Below the pieces are notes generated by a model that made no database searches, was not told where the DNA came from, and saw nothing but the letters and a program-made list of their open reading frames with translations. Both the position numbers and the translations under genes were made by a program. Below, one piece after another: positions 10,393 to 20,710 of a stretch of DNA of 64,000 nucleotides. Where the stretch lies: contig OY979717.1 in NCBI GenBank assembly GCA_963855995.1, positions 16,932,960 to 16,996,959 of the forward strand, given 5' to 3'. This stretch comes from Muricea muricata (lineage: Eukaryota > Cnidaria > Anthozoa > Malacalcyonacea > Plexauridae). The first letter of the stretch is position 1. Every line of letters begins with the position of its first letter.

Positions 10393-10591
10393 CATTGAAC
10401 AAAGAAGATCACTATTTAAATCTAATTTCGAAGGCAACATTATTGCTGGGGCAATCCAGAGACGATAAGTATTAAATAAATGGAAATGTGTTTCGCTGAT
10501 TGCATAAATGACCACGCAAATTATATTTTGATGTTTATGATAAAACTTATACAGCACGTTAATAACAGCAGCCTGTATATAGATGCATGTG

Positions 10592-10773
10592 CGCATGGCA
10601 ATAGTGCCTACCTGGTCGTAATTCAACCACAATTAGTGCAACAGGAAAGCATGACGTACATATATAGAAATCGGTGGCACTATAGTATCACCGATTTGTA
10701 TATATATACGTCATGCTTTGCGGTTGCAGTAATTGTGGTTGAATTACGACCAGGTAGGCACTATTGCCATGCG
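10592..10773. repeat. 182-bp palindrome, unit A3
   Basis: Shares the TGCGGTTGCAG variant with the A2 copy. Confidence 0.92.
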
Positions 10774-10798
10774 TGATCATTTGCTTTTCTTGTTTTAA

Positions 10799-11057
10799 AA
10801 TATCTGCCTGTACTTAGGGGAAACAGGCAGATCTCTGAAAACAAGAAAGGCTGAACACATCAGAAACGTTAAGGAACATAATAATGGTTCAAACATCGAA
10901 AAACATGCAACGCGAAAATCATTGACACACGGAATTTCCGTAGTCGCCTAACACTAGAAGTCCAGAATCATGGCATACAGCTGGCAAAGACAGGAATGCT
11001 GATAACAACTCAAAACCGCTTCCTCGACAATGTACAATCTTAATACAGAAAACATAG
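10799..11057 (+). pseudogene. GIY-YIG relic, unit A3
   Basis: Same disruptions; ATACAG variant. Confidence 0.75.
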
Positions 11058-11493
11058 TATCACCTTATCGTATTTCACAGTGCACATGTATACACGTCAT
11101 ATCTAGCTTCATTTCACACTTTCACAGTTTATAAATCATCATAAATATACCCGTCGAAGGCTACAGACTGGTGGCCGAAAGCTCGTAAACAAATAAATAT
11201 ATTTTAGTCAGAGAACGTCTCACCCTTTTCATTTATGTCTAATCCTGGCTACACATCTACGATTTTTAGTGGTTTATATTGTTCAACTATTTTTTAAAGA
11301 TCATTCAGTTGAAAACGGGTAAATAATTTAAACCACATAGGGCGAGTGTAATAGCCAACGCGGTCTGGTGATCAAGCAAAGTGGTGCAGTAAATAAACAA
11401 CGCAGCTGAACGATAATTCCCTTGCTCGGAATTATTTTTATGTTTTAGAACAATTATAGGCTAGAGTAAACCCCGCTTAAACAATTTAAGTGG

Positions 11494-11576
11494 CAAGGGC
11501 GTGATAGCATTCGTGTAGTCTAGTGGCCAATGAAAAATGTCTCAAGTCAACGAGTTCTTGGTCAAATCTTGCCCTT
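11494..11576 (+). ncRNA. tRNA-derived SINE head, plus strand, unit A3
   Basis: A and B boxes as in the A1 copy. Confidence 0.6.
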
Positions 11577-13044
11577 AACACAAACCCCATAGGCTTTTGT
11601 CTGGGTTAAGAACTATTATAAATATACAAGCTAGATTAATTCAAAGTTATTTGAACCCATTCGCGAGCTTTTGTTCGCATTTCATCGAATAATATTTAAT
11701 CATACTCTGTCGAGGAAGATCTTGAAGTTGCTTTGAGTGTAATTACATTTTTAAATGTATGTACAAATTTATTCCTAAATAAATCCAATTGAGTCTTTTG
11801 CAATATCACAAATAATAAAAATCGATAAGATCACAACTTGAGCATACAGTAGGTTTCTGGTGCTACGAATTTTAAAAGCCCATATGTTTGTAAGTAGAAC
11901 ATGTGAAAAATAAATGTGTGTTGAAATCAGCCTTCCCTTATACTCGGAGAAGACCTTGAAATTCTGATCAAACATACATTTCCAAATTTAATGACCCAGC
12001 TTTAGACGTTCAATATATATCATTGAACTAAACAGATCACTATTTAAATCTAATGTCGAAGAACAACATTATTGCTGACTCTGAGGCACTACAGAGACGA
12101 TAAGTATTTAATAAATGGAAATGTTGTTCGCTGATTCCTTAAATGATCACGCAAATTATATTTTGATGTTTATGACACAACTTATATACAGCACGTTAAT
12201 AACCGCATCCTATACATGGACGCATGTGCGCATGGCAATAGTGTCTACCCGGTCGTAATTCAACCACAATCACTGCAACAGCAGAGCATGAGGTATATAT
12301 ATACAAATCGGTGTTACTATATCTTGATGGTCTGATTCGAAGATACAGGGTTTTAGCACTTACGGTCTGGGGGCCGCTTCTACCCTCCCCTACATTTCGA
12401 ACCAGAGGTGGTGGAGTTATGACACAGACGGTTGAGGCAGTCAATTCGATGTCGTTGTCGAAAGGCAACCGCATTTGGTGGGTTGTCGAGGCCAACTGTG
12501 CGAAGCCATCCGAGTGCCATCCGTGTGCAAACTTTTATTACAATACCCCGGTCCTTTTCACTATCGTCATGCTGTCTTTTATACCGCCATCCCTAGACTA
12601 ATCCTCCGAAGGTAGCAGAATTTCTCAGCTGACACCTATTGGAACTTTCTAATTTAAATTGGTTACGCTAGTGTGCAATCTCTTATGATGCTTTTCAATA
12701 GCCCTTAATGTAAGGGGTATAGCATAATTCTTTTCAATTATTTATTTGGGGTTTTTTTGCAAAAAAAAAAGATGGTTCCCACCGTTATGAAAAACTATAG
12801 CATTTTGAGCACGGTGTTTTGTCGAATTTTTTTCGATGATTTTTTAAAACTGTTATTTTCTCCATTTACCAGAAATTTTGTCAGTGCGGTTAAGAACGAA
12901 ATAAAAATTTTCATTTATCAGACTGTATGATACAAAGAAGTTGTGAAATTTTGACGACTTCTTTTCTAAAAAAAATTTTAAAATAGACCAAAAGATACTT
13001 TGGAAAGGGTCATAATTCTTCCACTTGACGAAAACTATTTAATG

Positions 13045-13118
13045 CATGGGCAGGAATTGATCCTAGCCACTTTTGTTGAGTCATTTTTACTTGACCACTG
13101 GATTACGTTGGTTATGAG
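13045..13118 (-). ncRNA. tRNA-derived SINE head, minus strand, unit A4
   Basis: Boxes identical to the 2877-2950 copy. Confidence 0.62.
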
Positions 13119-13748
13119 GCTCCGGCAGGTGGGTTTAAGTTGTCTACACGTTTTAGCCTATGCTTAATTCTTAAAACTGACCAAAGCCAGAACGATTTTT
13201 GGCAAAGCTAGGCAGGCATTGTTCCCGGACTCAGTGATTGATTTTGATGGATACATATTGCCGGTCTTTACGGCACTAGACTATGTTAGTTACCACTTTC
13301 CATGTTAGTTACCACTTTCAAAGGGTGAAGAATTATCATAAATATAAACGCTAGATTAAATCGAAGTTATTCGAGCCCATTCGCGAGCTTTTGTTCGCAT
13401 TTCATCAAATAATATTTAATCATACTCTGTCGAGGAAGACCCTGAAGTTGCTTTTGAGTGTAATTACATTTTTAAATTATGTAAAAATTTATTTCTAAAT
13501 AAATCCAATTGAGTCTTTTGCAATATAACAAGTAACAAAAATGGGTAAGATCACAACTTGAGCATACAGTAGGTTTCTGGTTCTACGAATTTTAAAAGCC
13601 TATACTTTTGTGAGTATATACGTAATAAAACATTTGAAAAATAAATGTGTGTTGAAATCAGCCTTCTCTTATACTCGGAGAAGATCTTGTAAATTCTGAT
13701 CAAACATACCGGCTTTTCGAAACATAATGACCTAGCTATAGGTGTCCA

Positions 13749-13774
13749 ATATATATATATATATATATATATAT
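13749..13774 (+). repeat. (AT)13 microsatellite
   Basis: Same D1 locus. Confidence 0.98.
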
Positions 13775-13973
13775 CATTGAACAAAGAAGATCACTATTTA
13801 AATCTAATTTCGAAGGCAACATTATTGCTGGGGCAATCCAGAGACGATAAGTATTAAATAAATGGAAATGTGTTTCGCTGATTGCATAAATGACCACGCA
13901 AATTATATTTTGATGTTTATGATAAAACTTATACAGCACGTTAATAACAGCAGCCTGTATATAGATGCATGTG

Positions 13974-14155
13974 CGCATGGCAATAGTGCCTACCTGGTCG
14001 TAATTCAACCACAATTAGTGCAACAGGAAAGCATGACTTACATATATAGAAATCGGTGGCACTATAGTATCACCGATTTGTATATATATACGTCATGCTT
14101 TGCTGTTGCAGTAATTGTGGTTGAATTACGACCAGGTAGGCACTATTGCCATGCG
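13974..14155. repeat. 182-bp palindrome, unit A4
   Basis: Carries the private GACTTAC variant in the left arm and the common TGCTGTTGCAG in the right arm. Confidence 0.92.
14014..14015. other. Placeholder-free boundary check: no feature break here
   Basis: The A4 palindrome is continuous across this point; no insertion, deletion or frame signal of its own is seen. Confidence 0.1.
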
Positions 14156-14160
14156 TGATC
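14014..14160 (+). other. Palindrome right half and downstream flank of D1 in unit A4
   Basis: This copy carries a private G-to-T change (GCATGACTTAC near 14036 instead of GCATGACGTAC), which adds one mismatch to the palindrome stem. It is listed because it distinguishes this unit from its neighbours. Confidence 0.6.
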
Positions 14161-14180
14161 ATTTGCTTTTCTTGTTTTAA

Positions 14181-14439
14181 AATATCTGCCTGTACTTAGG
14201 GGAAACAGGCAGATCTCTGAAAACAAGAAAGGCTGAACACATCAGAAACGTTAAGGAACATAATAATGGTTCAAACATCGAAAAACATGCAACGCGAAAA
14301 TCATTGACACACGGAATTTCCGTAGTCGCCTAACACTAGAAGTCCAGAATCATGGCATACAGCTGGCAAAGACAGGAATGCTGATAACAACTCAAAACCG
14401 CTTCCTCGACAATGTACAATCTTAATAAAGAAAACATAG
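14181..14439 (+). pseudogene. GIY-YIG relic, unit A4
   Basis: Same disruptions; ATAAAG variant. Confidence 0.75.
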
Positions 14440-14875
14440 TATCACCTTATCGTATTTCACAGTGCACATGTATACACGTCATATCTAGCTTCATTTCACA
14501 CTTTCACAGTTTATAAATCATCATAAATATACCCGTCGAAGGCTACAGACTGGTGGCCGAAAGCTCGTAAACAAATAAATATATTTTAGTCAGAGAACGT
14601 CTCACCCTTTTCATTTATGTCTAATCCTGGCTACACATCTACGATTTTTAGTGGTTTATATTGTTCAACTATTTTTTAAAGATCATTCAGTTGAAAACGG
14701 GTAAATAATTTAAACCACATAGGGCGAGTGTAATAGCCAACGCGGTCTGGTGATCAAGCAAAGTGGTGCAGTAAATAAACAACGCAGCTGAACGATAATT
14801 CCCTTGCTCGGAATTATTTTTATGTTTTAGAACAATTATAGGCTAGAGTAAACCCCGCTTAAACAATTTAAGTGG

Positions 14876-14958
14876 CAAGGGCGTGATAGCATTCGTGTAG
14901 TCTAGTGGCCAATGAAAAATGTCTCAAGTCAACGAGTTCTTGGTCAAATCTTGCCCTT
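14876..14958 (+). ncRNA. tRNA-derived SINE head, plus strand, unit A4
   Basis: A and B boxes as in the A1 copy. The B-M insertion starts 57 bp downstream. Confidence 0.6.
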
Positions 14959-15013
14959 AACACAAACCCCATAGGCTTTTGTCTGGGTTAAGAACTATTA
15001 TAAATATACAAGC

Positions 15014-15015
15014 TA
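15014..15015. other. TA target-site duplication, left
   Basis: AAGC-TA precedes the first CAATCTTGG. Intact A units read AAGCTAGATTAATTC (for example at 4836), giving the empty site. Confidence 0.93.
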
Positions 15016-15291
15016 CAATCTTGGACAAAACTTGTTGAGACACATTGAAATTTTGAAGACAAGATACGCGTGCCCTTCTCGACTGATTTAAATGCTCACA
15101 ATTTTTGTTGTAAACCCCCCCTCCCCCAGTTCAATGTTGACATAATTCGACAGCCGCATGTCCGAAGCATAGGTATCATATCAACAACATTGAATTGGGG
15201 GGTGTGGGGGGGGGGGCAGATAGAATGATACGTGACCTTCCGAAAATGACATATGATCGCTCATGTGTCTCAACAATTTTGTCCAAGATTG
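15016..15291. mobile_element. M foldback MITE-like element, copy 1 (left boundary, G11)
   Basis: 276 bp. Ends are CAATCTTGGACAAAAC-TTGTTGAGACACA and its inverse (one extra C on the left), a ~28-bp TIR. An inner inverted repeat pairs CCCCCCCTCCCCCAGTTCAA with TTGAATTGGGGGGTGTGGGG and CAATGTTG with CAACATTG, so much of the element can fold back. The TA duplication is typical of Tc1/mariner-type transposition. It has no coding capacity. This boundary copy lacks the CAGA/TCTG flanks of the inner copies. Polypurine:polypyrimidine G/C runs may form quadruplexes. Confidence 0.88.
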
Positions 15292-15506
15292 TCTGCGAGT
15301 ATGCGAATGAAGCTCACGCGTGAAAACCAGTATAAATGACTTATTCCAGGTTACTTTTGATTTACATACTTATTAAAGGATTATTAACAGTGGTTAAGGA
15401 AATTGCATAAGTTGTCAAGGAAAATAGCCCAAGGTTACCAGATAATGTATAAAGAGCAAATTATTTGTGAATGGTATACCAACAAGTTCGAGCTTTGTTG
15501 GCTGAC

Positions 15507-15629
15507 ATGGAGTTTTTAAAACAATATAACAGTGATAGTGAGTTGTCTGATGCAGAAATAAAAGACATGGATGGCAAAACAACTAGAATGAGCGAAAACG
15601 CGTGTGCTTTGGAAATTAATCCAATTTAA
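15507..15629 (+). CDS. 40-codon ORF of B segment, unrecognised (reference copy)
   Basis: It encodes a short acidic peptide beginning MEFLKQYNSDSELSDAE, reminiscent in style of the Ser/Asp-rich N-termini of some nuclear proteins; I do not assign a family. It ends INPI-stop. TATAAA-like text (GTATAAAG, ~15450) lies ~55 bp upstream. It repeats unchanged at the same offset in the other complete units, which reflects array homogeneity and does not show selection. It may be a captured exon fragment or a chance frame. Confidence 0.25.
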   Translation: MEFLKQYNSDSELSDAEIKDMDGKTTRMSENACALEINPI

Positions 15630-15657
15630 CCATCAAATTCCATCCGACTTAGAGAAA

Positions 15658-15673
15658 GACATTACGTAATGTC
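15658..15673. promoter_or_regulatory. Perfect 16-bp palindrome with TTACGTAA core (reference copy)
   Basis: GACATTACGTAATGTC is its own reverse complement. The TTACGTAA core matches the known binding motif of PAR/C/EBP-type bZIP factors. Site function is inference only. One copy lies in each complete B segment. Confidence 0.4.
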
Positions 15674-15780
15674 CTCGTTGTTTTGCCAGTTTAATACTAG
15701 ACTAAGACTTGGACTATTTCATCTGAATTTTTTTATAGAACGATTAACCTTTCAAGTTATAAATCTTAGGGGTATAATAC

Positions 15781-15883
15781 AACGGTTAACTGGCATTTTT
15801 AACGGTTAACGGCCAACTTAGTCTTAAAACAATAATTGACCTCTCATCTATAAATAGAAGTTGGAGTTTTAGCCGTTAACCGT
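15781..15883. promoter_or_regulatory. AACGGTTAAC motif cluster forming an inverted repeat (reference copy)
   Basis: AACGGTTAAC occurs at 15781 and 15801 in direct orientation and as CCGTTAACCGT at 15873. The last two also pair outward (ACGGTTAACGGC...CAACTT with AAGTTG...GCCGTTAACCGT) around a ~50-nt loop that includes TATAAATAG. AACGG resembles Myb-type half-sites. It could equally be a remnant of element-end repeats. Confidence 0.4.
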
Positions 15884-16120
15884 CAAAATCAAACGAAAAC
15901 GCGTGGTTAATCGTCCAAAATGTTTGTAATTCCATTTTTTTGAATCCTCATGTAAGAAGTAAAATATATCGAGCATTAGAAATTGTTAAATTCAATAAAA
16001 TGTGTTTCAGTACATTATATACTACACGACAGGAGGTGCGAAATAGCCTGCGGTAACACACGAAACAATTTTAATAGACTTTACTAAACACCATATAGTT
16101 GTAATTCTATAAAATGTTTA

Positions 16121-17127
16121 TTACTTAATCCTTTCTCCTTTCGATCGTATTACTAAATCCAAACGATGGTTCATTGACTCAATACATTTGTCAATTTCAG
16201 CTACAGAAAAATTATACATAGTTCCTTTAACTCGTACTGGGAACTCGTCAAAAGTTTCACAAGTTATATTATCATTTAACGCGTCTAGTCTTAACTTGTT
16301 TTTCACGCGATGAAACAAATTCTCTATTGGATTGAGATCAGGTCTCCTAGCAGGAATTTTCAACTGCTCAATTTGATTCTCTTTCAATGTTTCTTTTACA
16401 ATATTCGAATTCTGAACTGGGCAGTTATCTTGAACAAAAAGGTTCGATGCACGCTTGCTTGCTTTTGCGAACAGTATTTTAAATCTACTATTTACAAATA
16501 AAGCAAAGAAAGGCCCATGCATTTTTTCGTATCTGTAGCAGTCAGTGACGCCTTTTCCATGGGTAATGGCAACTAAAAGCTTGAGTACTTTACCGCCACT
16601 GCCTTCTTTGCTCCCTTTTGCAGTGCACCCTTGCTTTAAACTCTCCGACCTCTGACGCCATATTCTTCCACGTGGGGCTCTCGCTTGACTTGCTGGGCTT
16701 TTCTTATAGTACTCTTTTCTTCAGATCAGCTGAACTCATTAATCCCTTTTTTCTGGCTTGCAAGAAATGGTAACCGTGTTGTTTAAGGCAACGTCTAACT
16801 GTCCTATTGCTTGCTTGACTTTCTTGTATTCCTGTCTTTTCCATTAGACGCTTTGACGAGAACTGTCCTTCTTCTTTTCTGAGAATTTAAATCAGCGCAA
16901 AAGTTGTCTTTCATCTCGTGCATCTAATTTGGTAGGTCAACCACCTTTACGTCTGCGTTTCTCACTCACAGACTTATCCCACCGGCTTTTTCCTTTTTAA
17001 TTCGATAAATAGTAGCACGCGAAACACTTGTCTTTTCAATGATCTCTCCAGTTGATATCTGTTCGTGTTTAGTCCAATACTTTACATAAGCTCTAGTCTC
17101 AACGTCTATTATGCCTCTAAACACCAT
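16121..17127 (-). pseudogene. Tc1-like DD34E transposase pseudogene, B copy 1 (reference)
   Basis: Read from ATG at 17127. Frame 1 gives an N-terminal HTH (ISTGEIIEKTSVSRATIYR) and runs to a stop at 16966 after a one-base loss near KKEK. The next frame has EKRRRKGG-stop-PTKL, an NLS-like stretch and a GRPR-like linker with R replaced by TGA (16937-16939). Another frame has a second HTH-like part (FSSKRLMEKTGIQES...TVRRCLKQHGY) ending LKKRVL-stop at 16704. The last frame carries KSPASQARAPRGRIW, GGKVLKLLVAI, VQDNCPVQNS and PDLNPIEN to the stop at 16121. D in QDN and E in PIEN are 34 residues apart. The region expected to hold the first catalytic Asp seems deleted between LKKR and KSPASQAR. AATAAA overlaps the stop codon. 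It is non-functional. Confidence 0.9.
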
Positions 17128-17306
17128 GTTTGTTCTCCACGCAATATCGATAGTGTGGTAAAAATCAAAATCACGAGATATTTAAATCAAACAAATTAAT
17201 AACAACTTGGTGATTAAATGTCAAAACACAAATCTATGTGTCTTTGTTAGGTAACTAAAGTTTTCATGAACATTTCGCATGCAAGTGGACCGTCTTGACC
17301 TTCAGA
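17128..17306. other. B segment, DNA upstream of the transposase start (reference copy)
   Basis: 179 bp of AT-rich DNA ending CTTCAGA. Its reversed end (TCTGAAGG...GCATGCGAAATG) has patchy similarity to the other B end (TCTGCGAG...TATGCGAATG). These may be the worn TIRs of the original Tc1-like element; the match is weak. Confidence 0.35.
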
Positions 17307-17587
17307 CAATCTTGGACAAAACTTGTTGAGACACATTGAAATTTTGAAGACAAGATACGCGTGCCCTTCTCGACTGATTTAAATGCTCACAATTTTTGTT
17401 GTAAACCCCCCCTCCCCCAGTTCAATGTTGACATAATTCGACAGCCGCATGTCCGAAGCATAGGTATCATATCAACAACATTGAATTGGGGGGTGTGGGG
17501 GGGGGGGGGGGGCAGATAGAATGATACGTGACCTTCCGAAAATGACATATGATCGCTCATGTGTCTCAACAATTTTGTCCAAGATTG
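17307..17587. mobile_element. M element, copy 2 (G16)
   Basis: 281 bp. First inner copy, flanked by CAGA and TCTG, which extend the inverted repeat by 4 bp; no TA is present. Confidence 0.88.
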
Positions 17588-18416
17588 TCTGCGAGTATGC
17601 GAATGAAGCTCACGCGTGAAAACCAGTATAAATGACTTATTCCAGGTTACTTTTGATTTACATACTTATTAAAGGATTATTAACAGTGGTTAAGGAAATT
17701 GCATAAGTTGTCAAGGAAAATAGCCCAAGGTTACCAGATAATGTATAAAGAGCAAATTATTTGTGAATGGTATACCAACAAGTTCGAGCTTTGTTGGCTG
17801 ACATGGAGTTTTTAAAACAATATAACAGTGATAGTGAGTTGTCTGATGCAGAAATAAAAGACATGGATGGCAAAACAACTAGAATGAGCGAAAACGCGTG
17901 TGCTTTGGAAATTAATCCAATTTAACCATCAAATTCCATCCGACTTAGAGAAAGACATTACGTAATGTCCTCGTTGTTTTGCCAGTTTAATACTAGACTA
18001 AGACTTGGACTATTTCATCTGAATTTTTTTATAGAACGATTAACCTTTCAAGTTATAAATCTTAGGGGTATAATACAACGGTTAACTGGCATTTTTAACG
18101 GTTAACGGCCAACTTAGTCTTAAAACAATAATTGACCTCTCATCTATAAATAGAAGTTGGAGTTTTAGCCGTTAACCGTCAAAATCAAACGAAAACGCGT
18201 GGTTAATCGTCCAAAATGTTTGTAATTCCATTTTTTTGAATCCTCATGTAAGAAGTAAAATATATCGAGCATTAGAAATTGTTAAATTCAATAAAATGTG
18301 TTTCAGTACATTATATACTACACGACAGGAGGTGCGAAATAGCCTGCGGTAACACACGAAACAATTTTAATAGACTTTACTAAACACCATATAGTTGTAA
18401 TTCTATAAAATGTTTA

Positions 18417-19423
18417 TTACTTAATCCTTTCTCCTTTCGATCGTATTACTAAATCCAAACGATGGTTCATTGACTCAATACATTTGTCAATTTCAGCTAC
18501 AGAAAAATTATACATAGTTCCTTTAACTCGTACTGGGAACTCGTCAAAAGTTTCACAAGTTATATTATCATTTAACGCGTCTAGTCTTAACTTGTTTTTC
18601 ACGCGATGAAACAAATTCTCTATTGGATTGAGATCAGGTCTCCTAGCAGGAATTTTCAACTGCTCAATTTGATTCTCTTTCAATGTTTCTTTTACAATAT
18701 TCGAATTCTGAACTGGGCAGTTATCTTGAACAAAAAGGTTCGATGCACGCTTGCTTGCTTTTGCGAACAGTATTTTAAATCTACTATTTACAAATAAAGC
18801 AAAGAAAGGCCCATGCATTTTTTCGTATCTGTAGCAGTCAGTGACGCCTTTTCCATGGGTAATGGCAACTAAAAGCTTGAGTACTTTACCGCCACTGCCT
18901 TCTTTGCTCCCTTTTGCAGTGCACCCTTGCTTTAAACTCTCCGACCTCTGACGCCATATTCTTCCACGTGGGGCTCTCGCTTGACTTGCTGGGCTTTTCT
19001 TATAGTACTCTTTTCTTCAGATCAGCTGAACTCATTAATCCCTTTTTTCTGGCTTGCAAGAAATGGTAACCGTGTTGTTTAAGGCAACGTCTAACTGTCC
19101 TATTGCTTGCTTGACTTTCTTGTATTCCTGTCTTTTCCATTAGACGCTTTGACGAGAACTGTCCTTCTTCTTTTCTGAGAATTTAAATCAGCGCAAAAGT
19201 TGTCTTTCATCTCGTGCATCTAATTTGGTAGGTCAACCACCTTTACGTCTGCGTTTCTCACTCACAGACTTATCCCACCGGCTTTTTCCTTTTTAATTCG
19301 ATAAATAGTAGCACGCGAAACACTTGTCTTTTCAATGATCTCTCCAGTTGATATCTGTTCGTGTTTAGTCCAATACTTTACATAAGCTCTAGTCTCAACG
19401 TCTATTATGCCTCTAAACACCAT
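18417..19423 (-). pseudogene. Tc1-like transposase pseudogene, B copy 2
   Basis: Same frameshifts, stops and C-terminal 133-codon frame as copy 1. B segment 17588-19602. Confidence 0.9.
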
Positions 19424-19602
19424 GTTTGTTCTCCACGCAATATCGATAGTGTGGTAAAAATCAAAATCACGAGATATTTAAATCAAACAAATTAATAACA
19501 ACTTGGTGATTAAATGTCAAAACACAAATCTATGTGTCTTTGTTAGGTAACTAAAGTTTTCATGAACATTTCGCATGCAAGTGGACCGTCTTGACCTTCA
19601 GA

Positions 19603-19881
19603 CAATCTTGGACAAAACTTGTTGAGACACATTGAAATTTTGAAGACAAGATACGCGTGCCCTTCTCGACTGATTTAAATGCTCACAATTTTTGTTGTAA
19701 ACCCCCCCTCCCCCAGTTCAATGTTGACATAATTCGACAGCCGCATGTCCGAAGCATAGGTATCATATCAACAACATTGAATTGGGGGGTGTGGGGGGGG
19801 GGGGGGCAGATAGAATGATACGTGACCTTCCGAAAATGACATATGATCGCTCATGTGTCTCAACAATTTTGTCCAAGATTG
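19603..19881. mobile_element. M element, copy 3 (G14)
   Basis: 279 bp; differs from copy 2 in poly-G length. Confidence 0.88.
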
Positions 19882-20710
19882 TCTGCGAGTATGCGAATGA
19901 AGCTCACGCGTGAAAACCAGTATAAATGACTTATTCCAGGTTACTTTTGATTTACATACTTATTAAAGGATTATTAACAGTGGTTAAGGAAATTGCATAA
20001 GTTGTCAAGGAAAATAGCCCAAGGTTACCAGATAATGTATAAAGAGCAAATTATTTGTGAATGGTATACCAACAAGTTCGAGCTTTGTTGGCTGACATGG
20101 AGTTTTTAAAACAATATAACAGTGATAGTGAGTTGTCTGATGCAGAAATAAAAGACATGGATGGCAAAACAACTAGAATGAGCGAAAACGCGTGTGCTTT
20201 GGAAATTAATCCAATTTAACCATCAAATTCCATCCGACTTAGAGAAAGACATTACGTAATGTCCTCGTTGTTTTGCCAGTTTAATACTAGACTAAGACTT
20301 GGACTATTTCATCTGAATTTTTTTATAGAACGATTAACCTTTCAAGTTATAAATCTTAGGGGTATAATACAACGGTTAACTGGCATTTTTAACGGTTAAC
20401 GGCCAACTTAGTCTTAAAACAATAATTGACCTCTCATCTATAAATAGAACTTGGAGTTTTAGCCGTTAACCGTCAAAATCAAACGAAAACGCGTGGTTAA
20501 TCGTCCAAAATGTTTGTAATTCCATTTTTTTGAATCCTCATGTAAGAAGTAAAATATATCGAGCATTAGAAATTGTTAAATTCAATAAAATGTGTTTCAG
20601 TACATTATATACTACACGACAGGAGGTGCGAAATAGCCTGCGGTAACACACGAAACAATTTTAATAGACTTTACTAAACACCATATAGTTGTAATTCTAT
20701 AAAATGTTTA

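Larger units (their letters stand above)
8252..11631 (+). repeat. Satellite A, complete unit A3 (3380 bp)
   Basis: Same layout as A1. It shares the T alleles of the GC-rich block with A1, and the CCAAT allele near 10140 that A1 has near 3352. Confidence 0.96.
11632..15013 (+). repeat. Satellite A, complete unit A4 (3382 bp), ends at insertion
   Basis: Same layout as A1, with the C alleles shared with A2. It ends exactly at the TA where the 39.9-kb B-M block is inserted; the next A unit resumes in phase at 54938. Confidence 0.96.
15292..16120. other. B segment, non-transposase part (reference copy)
   Basis: This 829-bp stretch begins TCTGCGAG and holds a 40-codon plus-strand ORF (15507-15629), a perfect 16-bp palindrome (15658-15673) and three GTTAAC-centred motifs (15781-15883). 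No transposon coding sequence is recognised. It is present in 17 of 18 B copies and looks the same in each apart from one base at 20450. Confidence 0.7.

Noticed and set aside
14014-14015. Two low-value entries listed inside the A4 palindrome region (14014-14160 and 14014-14015)
   Set aside because: They mark only a private substitution and the absence of a break. They should be read as part of the 13974-14155 palindrome, not as independent features.
16310-16501. 63-codon plus-strand ORF inside each transposase copy
   Set aside because: Antisense shadow of the transposase C-terminal frame.
15292-17306. B as a complete Tc1-like element with its own TIRs
   Set aside because: The ends share only TCTG and patchy similarity with no flanking TA, so element boundaries cannot be claimed.
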